The notes beneath the pieces were generated by a model. That model saw only the letters and a list, made by a program, of their open reading frames with translations, searched no databases and was not told the DNA's origin. 64,000 nt of DNA from Serinicoccus hydrothermalis (lineage in GTDB: Bacteria > Actinomycetota > Actinomycetes > Actinomycetales > Dermatophilaceae). Positions 44,975-54,015 of the stretch are shown piece after piece (within the stretch, counting starts at the first letter, position 1; each line of letters starts with the position of its first letter). The DNA lies in assembly GCF_001685415.1 (NCBI RefSeq), contig NZ_CP014989.1, positions 1,984,001 to 2,048,000 on the forward strand. The letters run 5' to 3'. A program made the translations under genes and the position numbers.

Positions 44975-45010
44975 AACCACACCCGTGTGATTCGGGCTCC
45001 GGTATGCCGC

Positions 45011-45931
45011 TCAGGCCCAGCCGAAGGCGGCCGGCCCCATGACCTGCCACAGCCGGAGACCGGACAGCAGCAGGATGAGGACCAGGACCCCGGCGAGCGC
45101 GGGCCAGGCCAGCGCCCGCCGCCGCACCGCCTCCGGGGAGCGCCCGGTCGCGGAGGTGAGCACCAGCAGCCCGCCGACCGCGGCGCCGGTGATCGCGCCC
45201 CCGACGTGCGCCTGCCAGGCGATGCCACCGACGAAGAAGGGCAGCGCCAGGTTGATGCCGATCATGACGAGCAGGCTCGTCGGCACCGTGCCCTGCCGCA
45301 GGGCGAGCACGACGAAGAGGAAGAGCAGCCCGAAGATCGCGCCCGAGGCGCCGACCACGGGCACCCGCCACCCCGGGTCCGGGCTCGCGAGCAGGAGCAC
45401 CCCCGCCGACCCGCCCACGGCGCACAGCAGGTAGGTCGCCGCGAACTTCGCCCGGCCCAGCGCCTGCTCCAGCACCGGCCCGAAGGCGAAGAGGATGTAC
45501 ATGTTGAAGAGGATGTGGAGCAGGCTCTGCGGGGAGTGGACGAAGGCCGTGGTCAGCATCCGCCACGGCTCCACCCCGGCCCAGACGCCGACGAAGGCGA
45601 GCTCGCGGGTGACCAGGGGGTTGGCGAGCTGGCCGACATACACCAGGACGCACAGGCCGAGCAGGGTCCAGGTGACCACCGGCCGCCCGGACTGCGCCGG
45701 CGCGCCGAAGCGGGTGCGCGCCACGGGCTGGGTGCGCGACCCCTCCCGCACGCAGTCGACGCACTGCACGCCCACCGCGGCCGGCCGCTGGCAGTCCGGG
45801 CACGTCGGGCGCTCGCACCGCTGGCAGCGGATGTAGGAGGTGCGGTCCGGGTGACGCGGGCAGACCGGAGGCCCCCCGTGCTCGCTGCCGCGAGTGTCCT
45901 CCGGGGGCTGGGCTGCCGCGGGGCCGGTCAC
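45011..45931 (-). CDS. Rhomboid-family intramembrane serine protease with N-terminal zinc-binding motif
   Basis: 306 residues from GTG 45931 (GAGG 5 nt upstream). The first 55 residues hold a B-box-like Cys/His cluster: CPRHPDRTSYIRCQRCERPTCPDC and CVDC (segments). Six or seven membrane helices follow with catalytic GASGAIFG (Ser) and His in AWQAHVGG, plus the H-x-x-x-N helix (HILFNMYILF). Cleaves membrane proteins; substrates unknown. Standard neighbour of the cyclophilin gene in actinobacteria; 16 bp apart here. Confidence 0.92.
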   Translation of the reverse strand: MTGPAAAQPPEDTRGSEHGGPPVCPRHPDRTSYIRCQRCERPTCPDCQRPAAVGVQCVDCVREGSRTQPVARTRFGAPAQSGRPVVTWTLLGLCVLVYVGQLANPLVTRELAFVGVWAGVEPWRMLTTAFVHSPQSLLHILFNMYILFAFGPVLEQALGRAKFAATYLLCAVGGSAGVLLLASPDPGWRVPVVGASGAIFGLLFLFVVLALRQGTVPTSLLVMIGINLALPFFVGGIAWQAHVGGAITGAAVGGLLVLTSATGRSPEAVRRRALAWPALAGVLVLILLLSGLRLWQVMGPAAFGWA

Positions 45932-45947
45932 GGTGGCCTCGGGCCGG

Positions 45948-46466
45948 TCAGCCCTCGACGCTGACCCGCTCGATGACGACCGGCTCGACCGGCTTGTCGC
46001 CGGCCCCGGTCGGCACCGCGGCGATGGCGTCGACGACGTCGCGGGAGGACTGGTCGGCCACCTCGCCGAAGATCGTGTGCTTGCCCTGCAGCCAGGTGGT
46101 GGGCTCGACCGTGATGAAGAACTGCGAGCCGTTGGTGCCCTTGCCCATGCGCTTGCCGGCGTTGGCCATGGCGAGCATGTAGGGCTGGCTGAAGTTGTGG
46201 TCCGGGCTGATCTCGTCGTCGAAGGTGTAGCCGGGGCCACCGAAGCCCTCGCCGAGCGGGCAGCCGCCCTGGATCATGAAGCCCGGGATGATGCGGTGGA
46301 AGGCGAGCCCGTCGAAGAAGGGCTGCGGGTTGGTGCGCCCCGCGTCGTCGGAGTACTCCTTCTCGCCGGTCGCCAGGCCGGTGAAGTTGGCGACCGTCTT
46401 GGGTGCCGCGTGCTCGAACAGCTCGAGGGCGATGTCGCCGTGGTTGGTGTGCAGCGTGACGTTCAT
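45948..46466 (-). CDS. ppiA: Cyclophilin-type peptidyl-prolyl cis-trans isomerase
   Basis: 172 residues, cytoplasmic cyclophilin: FHRIIPGFMIQGG (catalytic Arg), MANAGKRMGKGTNGSQFFIT, and WLQGKHTIFGEV. Catalyses prolyl isomerisation during folding. GGAGGG lies directly before the ATG; transcribed together with the rhomboid gene. Confidence 0.95.
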   Translation of the reverse strand: MNVTLHTNHGDIALELFEHAAPKTVANFTGLATGEKEYSDDAGRTNPQPFFDGLAFHRIIPGFMIQGGCPLGEGFGGPGYTFDDEISPDHNFSQPYMLAMANAGKRMGKGTNGSQFFITVEPTTWLQGKHTIFGEVADQSSRDVVDAIAAVPTGAGDKPVEPVVIERVSVEG

Positions 46467-46589
46467 CCCTCCAGTTTCGCACGGTCGGTATGCCGCCCGC
46501 GTCGCTGCCCGCGCGGGCGGCGGGGTGAGTGGAGTTCGTCGGCAGGACAGTGCAGGATGGGACCAGACCCACAACAGGAGGGACAGCAC

Positions 46590-48035
46590 GTGTTCTTCAA
46601 GACCGATGCCGAGCGGGCCGCCGCGCAGGCCAGCCAAGCCCGGCAGGACGCCACCGCGGCCGGCTCCAGCGCCGCCTCGGGCGCCCGCAACCTCGGTGCG
46701 GCCGTCCTGGCCACGCTGGCCGAGGTGACCGCCCCCAAGGACGACACCTCGGGCCGCCGGCACGCCCAGAAGGCCCGGGCCAAGGCGCTCAAGGCCGCCA
46801 GCAAGGACCGTGCCGCGGCGAGCAGGTCCGCGGGCGCCGCCCGCGACGCGGCGAGCAAGGCCCGCAAGCACGGCGGCAAGGCCCTGGACAAGCAGAGCGA
46901 GAAGGCCGGCGGCCGCGCTGCTGCGCTGAGCGGCATGGCCACGGAGCGCGCCTCCAAGCTCGCCGGCGAGGCCCGCAGCCAGGGGTCGCAGGCCGCCAAG
47001 ACCCTGCGCAAGCAGTCGGAGTCCTGGCGCGAGCAGGGCGGCCACGCCGCCGACTCCCTGCGCAAGCAGTCGGAGTCGTGGCGCGAGCACGGTGCCGAGG
47101 CGCTGCGTGAGCACGGGGGTCACGCGGCCGAGTCCCTGCGCGACCACGGCTCCGAGCTTCTGCAGCGGGCGCGCGACACCGGCCCGCTGGGCGAGGCGGC
47201 CGCCGCCCGCGCCGGAGCCGGTGCGGCCGCGCTGGCCGGCCTCGCCGCGACCACCCGCGACCGTGCGATGGCCGGCGTCGACCACGGGATCGACGCCGCC
47301 GTGCCGCGGGCGCAGGAGGGCGTCGCCGGGCTGGCCCCGACCATCGACCACGTGCGCGACCTCATCAACGATGAGCTGCTCCCCAAGATCCAGGACATGC
47401 TGGGTGAGGTCCAGTCCGGCAAGGACCGGCTGTTCGCCCAGGAGGACGGCGTCGTGGCCAAGGTCACCGGAACCCCCAAGCCGCGCCGCCGCAAGGGCGG
47501 CAAGCTCATCGCGCTCGGCATCCTCGCGGCGGTCGGCGCCGGCGTCGCCTGGTGGCTCTCGCAGCAGCAGAACCCGGCCGCGGACCCGTGGGCCGGCAAG
47601 GACGGCCAGCGGGACCCGTGGGCCGGCAGCAGCACCCCGTCCGCGTCCACCTCCTCGGCGACCGCCGCGCCCGCGACGACCACCGGTGCGGCGGCGGCCA
47701 CGGCTGGGTCCACCACCACCGAGAGGGAGACGACCACGAGCAACGACGCTCAGGACGACAGCACGGACAGCACCCAGGGCGAGCAGACCGGCTCGACGGA
47801 GGCCTCGGACGTCGAGGCGCCGTCCCTGGCCGACGACGGTTCGCCCCGCATGCTCGACACCGAGCAGATCGACGAGCTCGGCACCGACACGCCGAGCTCC
47901 GTGGAGGACCAGGGCGAGGGCGAGTCCCCGACCCAGGAGATCCAGGCCGCCCAGTCCCGCGGTTCGGAGGCCCTTCCGCACGCCTCCGACGACGCCGACG
48001 AGGACGGCGGCGACGAGGAGCCGACCCGGGCCTGA
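46590..48035 (+). CDS. Ala/Arg-rich amphipathic-helix protein with one membrane segment
   Basis: 481 residues from GTG 46590 (AGGAGGG upstream). The first 250 residues are Ala/Lys/Arg/Gln-rich amphipathic helix, apolipoprotein- or LEA-like, with an 18-residue repeat (LRKQSESWRE at two positions 54 bp apart in DNA). A membrane helix (LIALGILAAVGAGVAWWL) at about 310-330 follows a basic stretch, then a Thr/Ser/Ala- and Asp/Glu-rich outside tail. I recognise no domain. A strong terminator hairpin follows the stop. Confidence 0.75.
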   Translation: MFFKTDAERAAAQASQARQDATAAGSSAASGARNLGAAVLATLAEVTAPKDDTSGRRHAQKARAKALKAASKDRAAASRSAGAARDAASKARKHGGKALDKQSEKAGGRAAALSGMATERASKLAGEARSQGSQAAKTLRKQSESWREQGGHAADSLRKQSESWREHGAEALREHGGHAAESLRDHGSELLQRARDTGPLGEAAAARAGAGAAALAGLAATTRDRAMAGVDHGIDAAVPRAQEGVAGLAPTIDHVRDLINDELLPKIQDMLGEVQSGKDRLFAQEDGVVAKVTGTPKPRRRKGGKLIALGILAAVGAGVAWWLSQQQNPAADPWAGKDGQRDPWAGSSTPSASTSSATAAPATTTGAAAATAGSTTTERETTTSNDAQDDSTDSTQGEQTGSTEASDVEAPSLADDGSPRMLDTEQIDELGTDTPSSVEDQGEGESPTQEIQAAQSRGSEALPHASDDADEDGGDEEPTRA

Positions 48036-48054
48036 TCCCACCCGCACCAGCGCA

Positions 48055-48085
48055 CGAGGCGCCCACCGGCACGGTGGGCGCCTCG
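48055..48085 (+). terminator. Rho-independent-type hairpin
   Basis: CGAGGCGCCCACC / GGTGGGCGCCTCG, perfect 13-bp stem with loop GGCAC, 20 bp after the stop of the preceding gene. Confidence 0.8.
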
Positions 48086-48205
48086 CGCGTTGTCTGGCGA
48101 CCGCACGTTGTGCAGACACGCCGCCGTCCTCCCTGGTCAGGCCACCAGCCCGCCCTAGTCTGAGGACGGCGACGGTCGCACCGCGCCGGTGGCCGAGAGG
48201 AAGGT

Positions 48206-50458
48206 GTGCGTCAGGTGTCCGTGCCCGCCTCCTCCCCGCGCCCCGACGCCGACCTCGACCCCGGTGACAGCCCGCAGCCGGCGACCCACCCCTCGCCACG
48301 CGCGCTCCTGGATCCCGGGACACCTCCCTCCCGCGTCTCACTGCCCCCGGCACCGCCCACCTCGACGGACGACACCCTCCGCACCCCCGGCGCTCGACAT
48401 CGACCGCGCCGCGGCGGCCGCGGGCCCCGCGGGGTCGACCCCAGGCCGGGTCAGATCCCCGGCCTGGACGGGCTGCGGGCCCTGGCCATCCTCGCGGTCC
48501 TGGCCTTCCACTTCGTCCCGGCCGCCCTCCCCGGCGGCTTCCTCGGGGTCGACGTCTTCTTCGTCGTCAGCGGCTTCCTCATCACGACGCTCCTGCTGCG
48601 CGAGATCGACTCCCGCGGGCGGGTCGACCTGCTGAACTTCTGGCGCCGGCGGGCGCGCCGGCTGGTGCCCCCGCTCCTCGCGGTCGTCGTCGTCAGCGTC
48701 GTGGCCGCCCGCCTCGTCGGTGGTGACCTGCTGGTCGGGATCGGGCGTCAGACCGTGGGTGCCCTGACCTTCACGAGCAACTGGCTGGAGATCGCGGCCG
48801 GCTCGAGCTACTTCCACAGCACCAGCCCCATCCTCTTCGTCAACTTCTGGAGCCTGGCGGTCGAGGAGCAGTTCTATCTGCTGTGGCCGCTCACCCTCGT
48901 CGTGGTGCTCGCCTTCGCCCCGGGGACCCGCGCCCGGGTCGCCACCGTGGCCGGGGTCGGGCTGGCCTCGACGCTGCTCATGGCCGTCCTGTTCACCTCC
49001 GGCGAGGACGCCACCCGCGTCTACTACGGCACCGACACCCACCTCGTCGGTCTCATGGGCGGCGCCGCCCTGGCCCTCGCCTGGGCCGACCCCACCCACC
49101 GCGCCGGGCTGCGCAGCCCGATCTGGCGACGGGTACGCGGTCCCGCCGTCCTGGCGGCGCTGCTCACCCTGGCCGCCCTCACGCGCTGGGGCAGCGAAGG
49201 ATCCGCCCTGACCTTCCGGGGCGGGATCGCCCTCGCCTCGGTCGCCACCGTCGTGCTCATCGCCGGCCTGCTCGAGGCGCCCTCCCCGTGGCGGCGTGCC
49301 ATGTCGCTGCCGCCGCTGGTCTGGCTGGGTCGCCGCTCCTACGGCATCTACCTGTGGCACTGGCCGGTGCTCGTCATCGCCGGTGCCCTCGTGCCGTATG
49401 CCGCCGGCACGGCACGCGGCGCCGCCGTGCTGCTCAGCGCGCTGGCCGTCACCCTCGTGCTCGCCGAGGTCTCGTGGCGGGCGCTCGAGACCCCGGTGCG
49501 CCGTCGCGGCATCCGCGCCAGCCTCGGGGACGTCGGCCGGTGGTTCACCTCCGGCTGGCACCGCAGCAGGCTGCCACGCATCGTCGCCGGGGGACTCACG
49601 CTCCTGCTCGTCGGCACGGTCGTGGCACTGGCCACCGCACCGGAGAAGTCCGCGACGCAGCGTCAGATCGAGGAGTCCCAGGCCCGCATCGACTCCGGCA
49701 GCGCCGGCTCCCCGCCCGCGCAGACCACCTCCGTCGGCCGGGACGCCACCGGTCTCGGCGTCGCGCTCGGTGGCGCTCCCGCCGAGGACGAGACGGAGCA
49801 GCGGGCGAGCGAGGACGCCGAGGAGGGCACCGGCGACAGCACCGACAGCAGCAGCGACGACGACGCCGCGCAGGACGCGGAGGACGAGGCGGAGCAGCAG
49901 GCGGCACCCTCCCCCGGCGAGGTGCAGGTCAACGGGTCCACCTTCCGCCCGGACGAGGAGGGTCTGCTCGTGCCCCCCGGCGACGAGCTCACCGCGATCG
50001 GCGACTCCCTCGTCGTCACCAGCGCCGACGGCCTGACCTACCGCTTCCCGGGCACCTCCTACCTCGCCGAGTCCAACCGGCAGTGGTCCGGGGCGACCGA
50101 CCTCGTGGCCGCCGCCGTCGAGGCCGGCGAGGTCCGCGACAACGTCGTGCTCCACCTCGGCACCAACGCGGGCGTCGACGAGAAGGCGCTGCGCTCGGTG
50201 CTCGACACCTTCGGCCCGGACCGCAACGTCGTGGTCATGGACCTCTACGTCCAGGCGTCCTTCACCGAGAAGTCCAACGAGACGATCCGGTCGGTCGTCG
50301 CCGACTACCCCCACGCCGTCGTGGGGACGTGGAACGAGACGATCAGCCAGCAGCCGCAGGTGCTGCAGAGCGACCAGGTGCACCCCGACATCGACGGTAT
50401 GCACGTCTACGCCGAGGTCGTCGCGCGCGCCTTCGACGAGCTGGCCCGCCGGGGCTGA
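48206..50458 (+). CDS. OafA/YrhL-type membrane acyltransferase with SGNH-like extracytoplasmic domain
   Basis: 750 residues. A disordered Pro-rich N-terminus (about 80 residues) precedes an acyltransferase 3 domain with about ten helices: IPGLDGLRALAILAVLAFHF (catalytic His region), GGFLGVDVFFVVSGFLIT, RRARRLVPP and FWSLAVEEQFYLLWP. After an acidic linker the periplasmic C-terminus contains LTAIGDSLVVTSADGL, VVLHLGTNAGV and SDQVHPDIDGMHVYAEV, i.e. SGNH blocks with Ser and His. It likely O-acetylates a cell-surface glycan. GTG 48206 is chosen; GTG 48215 is better spaced from AGGAAGG. Confidence 0.9.
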   Translation: MRQVSVPASSPRPDADLDPGDSPQPATHPSPRALLDPGTPPSRVSLPPAPPTSTDDTLRTPGARHRPRRGGRGPRGVDPRPGQIPGLDGLRALAILAVLAFHFVPAALPGGFLGVDVFFVVSGFLITTLLLREIDSRGRVDLLNFWRRRARRLVPPLLAVVVVSVVAARLVGGDLLVGIGRQTVGALTFTSNWLEIAAGSSYFHSTSPILFVNFWSLAVEEQFYLLWPLTLVVVLAFAPGTRARVATVAGVGLASTLLMAVLFTSGEDATRVYYGTDTHLVGLMGGAALALAWADPTHRAGLRSPIWRRVRGPAVLAALLTLAALTRWGSEGSALTFRGGIALASVATVVLIAGLLEAPSPWRRAMSLPPLVWLGRRSYGIYLWHWPVLVIAGALVPYAAGTARGAAVLLSALAVTLVLAEVSWRALETPVRRRGIRASLGDVGRWFTSGWHRSRLPRIVAGGLTLLLVGTVVALATAPEKSATQRQIEESQARIDSGSAGSPPAQTTSVGRDATGLGVALGGAPAEDETEQRASEDAEEGTGDSTDSSSDDDAAQDAEDEAEQQAAPSPGEVQVNGSTFRPDEEGLLVPPGDELTAIGDSLVVTSADGLTYRFPGTSYLAESNRQWSGATDLVAAAVEAGEVRDNVVLHLGTNAGVDEKALRSVLDTFGPDRNVVVMDLYVQASFTEKSNETIRSVVADYPHAVVGTWNETISQQPQVLQSDQVHPDIDGMHVYAEVVARAFDELARRG

Positions 50459-50510
50459 CCTCCCGACGTCACGTTCCCGCGGACCGCCGGGATGTGGCAG
50501 GCTCGGACCC

Positions 50511-51728
50511 GTGAACATCGTCCTCGTCGAGCCGCACTTCCCCAAGAACCAGCGGGAGTTCGCCCGGGCGCTGGCGGAGGCCGGGGCCAACGTCATCGGT
50601 ATAGGTGAGACCCCCCTGGACTACCTGGACGACCAGCTGAAGTCCTGGATGGTGCACTACGAGCAGGTGGGCTCGGTCACCGACCGCCACGCGATGACCG
50701 AGACGGTGCGCCGGGTCCAGGGCATGGTGTGGGTGGACCGGCTGGAGTCGACCATCGAGTCCCACCAGCTCGTCGCCGCGCACGTCCGGGAGGATCTGGG
50801 CATACCGGGCACCTCGGTGCGCACCACCTGGCTGTGCCGCGACAAGCCGTCGATGAAGGAGGCGCTGCGCGAAGCCGGTGTCCCCACCGCCGCCTCGACC
50901 GGCGCGGACGACGCCGACCAGGTGCGCGACTTCGCCGCCCGCGTGGGCTATCCGATCATCCTCAAGCCTCGCGACGCCGCCGGCGCGGCGGACACGGTGC
51001 GGGTGGACGACGACACCGAGCTCGCCGCGGCGCTGGACCGGATGGGTCGCTACTCCTCCATCGCGGTCGAGGAGTTCATCGAGGGGCACGAGGGGTTCTA
51101 CGACACCGTCTCCATCGACGGAAGGATCGCCGTCGACTTCGCCTCGCACTACTTCCCGGGCGTGCTCGAGGCGATGCGGACCCGCTGGATCTCGCCGCAG
51201 TTCGTGGCCACGAACCGGATCGACGGGGGTGGTCTCTACGCCGAGATCCGGGAGATGGGGCACCGGGTCAACGAGGCGCTCGGCATCGGCACCTCCGCCA
51301 CGCACATGGAGTGGTTCCACGGGCCCAAGGGGCTGAAGTTCTCCGAGATCGGCTGCCGCCCGCCCGGGGTCGGCTGCTGGGACCTCTACTGCGCGGCCAA
51401 CGACATGGACGTGTATGCCGCCTGGGCCCAGTCGATCGTGCACGGCGAGGTGCGTGAGCACGCGAGCCGCAGCCACAGCGCGGGCATCGTGTCGCTGCGC
51501 CCGGACCGGGACGGCGTCATCACCGGCTACAGCGGGCTGGAGGACATCGAGAACCGCTACGGCCGGTGGATCATCGACGCGCACGTCCCGGTCGCCGGCA
51601 CCGGGACCCAGCCGGTCGAGGCCGGCTTCATGGCCAACGCGTGGATCCGGATGCGGCACCCGGACTTCGACGTGCTGCGGGGGATGCTCGACGACGTGGG
51701 GAGCACGGTGCACGTCCATGCCGGCTGA
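50511..51728 (+). CDS. ATP-grasp ligase-like protein
   Basis: 405 residues, soluble. Pre-ATP-grasp N-terminus (MNIVLVEPHFPKNQREFARALAEAG), then ATP-grasp motifs: DKPSMKEALREAGVPTA, ARVGYPIILKPRDAAGAAD (ATP Lys), VEEFIEGHEGF, and SEIGCRPPGVG with metal-binding Glu and downstream Asn. It forms an acyl-phosphate and joins it to an amine or thiol; the substrate is unknown. First of three overlapping genes (11-bp overlap with the next), a neighbourhood like those described for peptide- or metabolite-modifying amidoligases. Confidence 0.85.
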   Translation: MNIVLVEPHFPKNQREFARALAEAGANVIGIGETPLDYLDDQLKSWMVHYEQVGSVTDRHAMTETVRRVQGMVWVDRLESTIESHQLVAAHVREDLGIPGTSVRTTWLCRDKPSMKEALREAGVPTAASTGADDADQVRDFAARVGYPIILKPRDAAGAADTVRVDDDTELAAALDRMGRYSSIAVEEFIEGHEGFYDTVSIDGRIAVDFASHYFPGVLEAMRTRWISPQFVATNRIDGGGLYAEIREMGHRVNEALGIGTSATHMEWFHGPKGLKFSEIGCRPPGVGCWDLYCAANDMDVYAAWAQSIVHGEVREHASRSHSAGIVSLRPDRDGVITGYSGLEDIENRYGRWIIDAHVPVAGTGTQPVEAGFMANAWIRMRHPDFDVLRGMLDDVGSTVHVHAG

Positions 51729-52794
51729 GGCCGACCTGCACGCCGCCGACCCCGGTCAGCCCTCCGGGCCCCGCATCACCCTGCTCGGCCCGCAGCGCCA
51801 CCCGCAGCTGGACCAGGTCGCGTCCTCGCTCGGGCTGGAGGGCGCACGCGTCGCGACCATCACCGCGGGCTGGCGGGACCGGGAGCACGACGACTCCCTG
51901 CTCGTGGAGCAGCTCGGCGGCAGCTGCGTCAACCTCGGCCTGTGGCAGCGCATGCAGCAGATCTGGGCGGAGGACCCCGAGCTGGAGCAGGCCGACCGGG
52001 CCCGACGGGCGGTGCTCACCGAGCTGCAGGAGCTCTACGTCATCGGCCTGCAGCACGCCGTGGAGGCGCTCACCCGGATCCGCGGCCACGAGCCCCGCGA
52101 CCCGCGGATCCACCGGATGGCCGTCGAGGACGTGCTCGGGGTCATGCGCGACCTGGACGAGCGGCACGTCCGCCGGGTCGCCGAGCTGCACCAGGAGTTC
52201 TACGCCCGGCACCTGCCCGAGCAGCGCGACGCGGTCGTGCACGGTCGCGCCGAGGTGGGCCGGCTGGTCGAGGGGTGCGACGCCGTGGTCATCACCGGCG
52301 GCCACGTGGGGGTGCTGCTCGGCACGCTGCACATGTTCAACCTCGCCCCGGTCCTGGCCGAGCCGGTCGCCGATCCCGACGACCCCAGCGGGCTCCATGC
52401 CCGCGTCCGCCGCCCGGTCATCGCCTGGGGTGCCGGGGCCATGGCCCTCACCGAGCGGGTGATGCTGTTCTACGACGACGCGGTCATCGCGCCCGGCGTC
52501 GCGGAGATGCTCATGGACGGCCTGGGCCTGACCCGTGGGCTGGTGGCCCTGCCCTCGGCGTCCGACCGGCTGGCGGTCGGCGACCCGCCGCGGATGCAGA
52601 CCCTGGTCAGCCGGTGCCACCCCCGGCTCCCGCTGCCGCTGGACCCCGGCGACCGGGTCGACCTCACCCCCGCGGGTCGGGTCCCGGAGGCCGCGCGGGT
52701 CTTCGGTCCGCAGGGCAGCGCGGTCCGGTACCGGGCCGCCGGCGCCGGCGAGGCGTCCCCGGCCGACCCTCGTCCGGGTGAGGAGCGCTCGTGA
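51718..52794 (+). CDS. Peptidase S51 / glutamine-amidotransferase-like protein
   Basis: 358 residues. ITLLGPQRHPQLDQVASSLG and ATITAGWRDREHDD, then a helical insertion of about 110 residues, and EGCDAVVITGGHVGVLLGTLHMFN with PVIAWGAGAMALTERVMLFYDD suggest the class I amidotransferase-like fold of peptidase E/cyanophycinase. At the usual nucleophile position G-x-S-A-G-A this protein reads W-G-A-G-A, so Ser is missing. The assignment is moderate. Overlaps the ATP-grasp gene by 11 bp and the esterase gene by 4 bp. Confidence 0.6.
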   Translation: MPAEADLHAADPGQPSGPRITLLGPQRHPQLDQVASSLGLEGARVATITAGWRDREHDDSLLVEQLGGSCVNLGLWQRMQQIWAEDPELEQADRARRAVLTELQELYVIGLQHAVEALTRIRGHEPRDPRIHRMAVEDVLGVMRDLDERHVRRVAELHQEFYARHLPEQRDAVVHGRAEVGRLVEGCDAVVITGGHVGVLLGTLHMFNLAPVLAEPVADPDDPSGLHARVRRPVIAWGAGAMALTERVMLFYDDAVIAPGVAEMLMDGLGLTRGLVALPSASDRLAVGDPPRMQTLVSRCHPRLPLPLDPGDRVDLTPAGRVPEAARVFGPQGSAVRYRAAGAGEASPADPRPGEERS

Positions 52795-53981
52795 GCCAGC
52801 CCCAGACATACCCGCCTCCGCCGCGCCACAAGGGCAAGCTGGCGATCAACGCGCTGCGCTCACGCAGGCTGGACGAGGCGGTCATCACCCGTTTCCTGGA
52901 CGAGCACGAGGTGCCGGTCGTCGAGGGCCCCAAGTGCACCTTCCTCTACCGCGGCGAGGCCGACGCGGTCGCCGTCCGCCACCGCATCGTCAACCAGCCG
53001 CAGCACGTGCCGATGAAGCGCCTGGACGTGCCCGAGGGCGTGACGCCGCTGTGGTACGTCACGATCGAGCTGCCCGCCGCCTCGCGGGTGGAGTACCAGA
53101 TCGAGGTGCGGGTCGGCGAGGCCGTCGAGACCGTCAACGACCCGCTCAACCCGCACGTGGCGCACAGCCCCGTGGGCTCCTCCAGCGTCTGCCAGGCGGC
53201 GGGCTACGAGACGCCGCCCTGGGTCCTGCCCCAGCCGGACGCCCGCCCGGGAGAGCTGGTCGAGCTGCCGCTGCGGAGCCAGGCCCTGCGCCGCGAGACC
53301 CACAACCGGGTCTACCTCCCGGCGCGGTTCCGACGCAGCAGCCACTACCCGCTGCTCGTGGTCCACGACGGGGACGACTACCTCGACTACGCGGCGATGC
53401 GCACGGTGCTCGACAACCTCATCCACGACCTCGACATGGCCGAGACGATCGTCGTCTTCTCCAACCCCGGCGACCGGCTGCAGGAGTACCCGAACTCGGC
53501 GGCGCACGCGCGGCACCTCACCACCGAGCTGCTCCCGGCGGTCGAGGAGAAGCTGCCCGTCGTCCGGCGTGCCGACGCCCGCTGCCTCATGGGGGCCAGC
53601 TTCGGCGCGGTCGCCTCGCTGTCCGCGGCCGCCCGCGACCCCGGCGTGTGGGACAACCTCTTCCTGCAGTCCGGGTCCTTCGTCTTCACCGACATCGGGT
53701 CCGACCACGGCGGCGGGCCGGCCTTCGACCCGGTCGTGAAGTTCATGAACCGCTACCGTGAGGACCCTCAGCGGGTCGCCGAGCGGATGTTCATCACCTG
53801 CGGCGTCTACGAGCCGCTCATCGTGCCCAACCGTTCGATGGTGCCGGTCTTCGAGTCCACCGGGGCGCGGGTGCAGTACGTCGAGTCCCGGGACGGCCAC
53901 TCCTGGGAGAACTGGCGGGACCGGCTCCGGGACGGCCTGTCGTGGATCTTCCCGGGCCCGCAGAAGCTCGTCTACGAATAA
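52791..53981 (+). CDS. Enterochelin-esterase-like alpha/beta hydrolase
   Basis: 396 residues. An N-terminal beta-sandwich module (LEVP-like RLDVPEGVTPLWYVTIELP) like that of Fes/esterase D proteins precedes the hydrolase: NRVYLPARFRR, PLLVVHDGDDYLDY, nucleophile elbow MGASFGAVASLSAA and late His in SRDGHSWENWRD. No signal peptide, so it acts in the cytoplasm, probably on the product of the ATP-grasp ligase. GTG start overlaps the preceding stop as GTGA. Confidence 0.82.
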   Translation: MSQPQTYPPPPRHKGKLAINALRSRRLDEAVITRFLDEHEVPVVEGPKCTFLYRGEADAVAVRHRIVNQPQHVPMKRLDVPEGVTPLWYVTIELPAASRVEYQIEVRVGEAVETVNDPLNPHVAHSPVGSSSVCQAAGYETPPWVLPQPDARPGELVELPLRSQALRRETHNRVYLPARFRRSSHYPLLVVHDGDDYLDYAAMRTVLDNLIHDLDMAETIVVFSNPGDRLQEYPNSAAHARHLTTELLPAVEEKLPVVRRADARCLMGASFGAVASLSAAARDPGVWDNLFLQSGSFVFTDIGSDHGGGPAFDPVVKFMNRYREDPQRVAERMFITCGVYEPLIVPNRSMVPVFESTGARVQYVESRDGHSWENWRDRLRDGLSWIFPGPQKLVYE

Positions 53982-54015
53982 TCGGATATATCGACAGAAA
54001 GCTTGAGGTCCCGCC

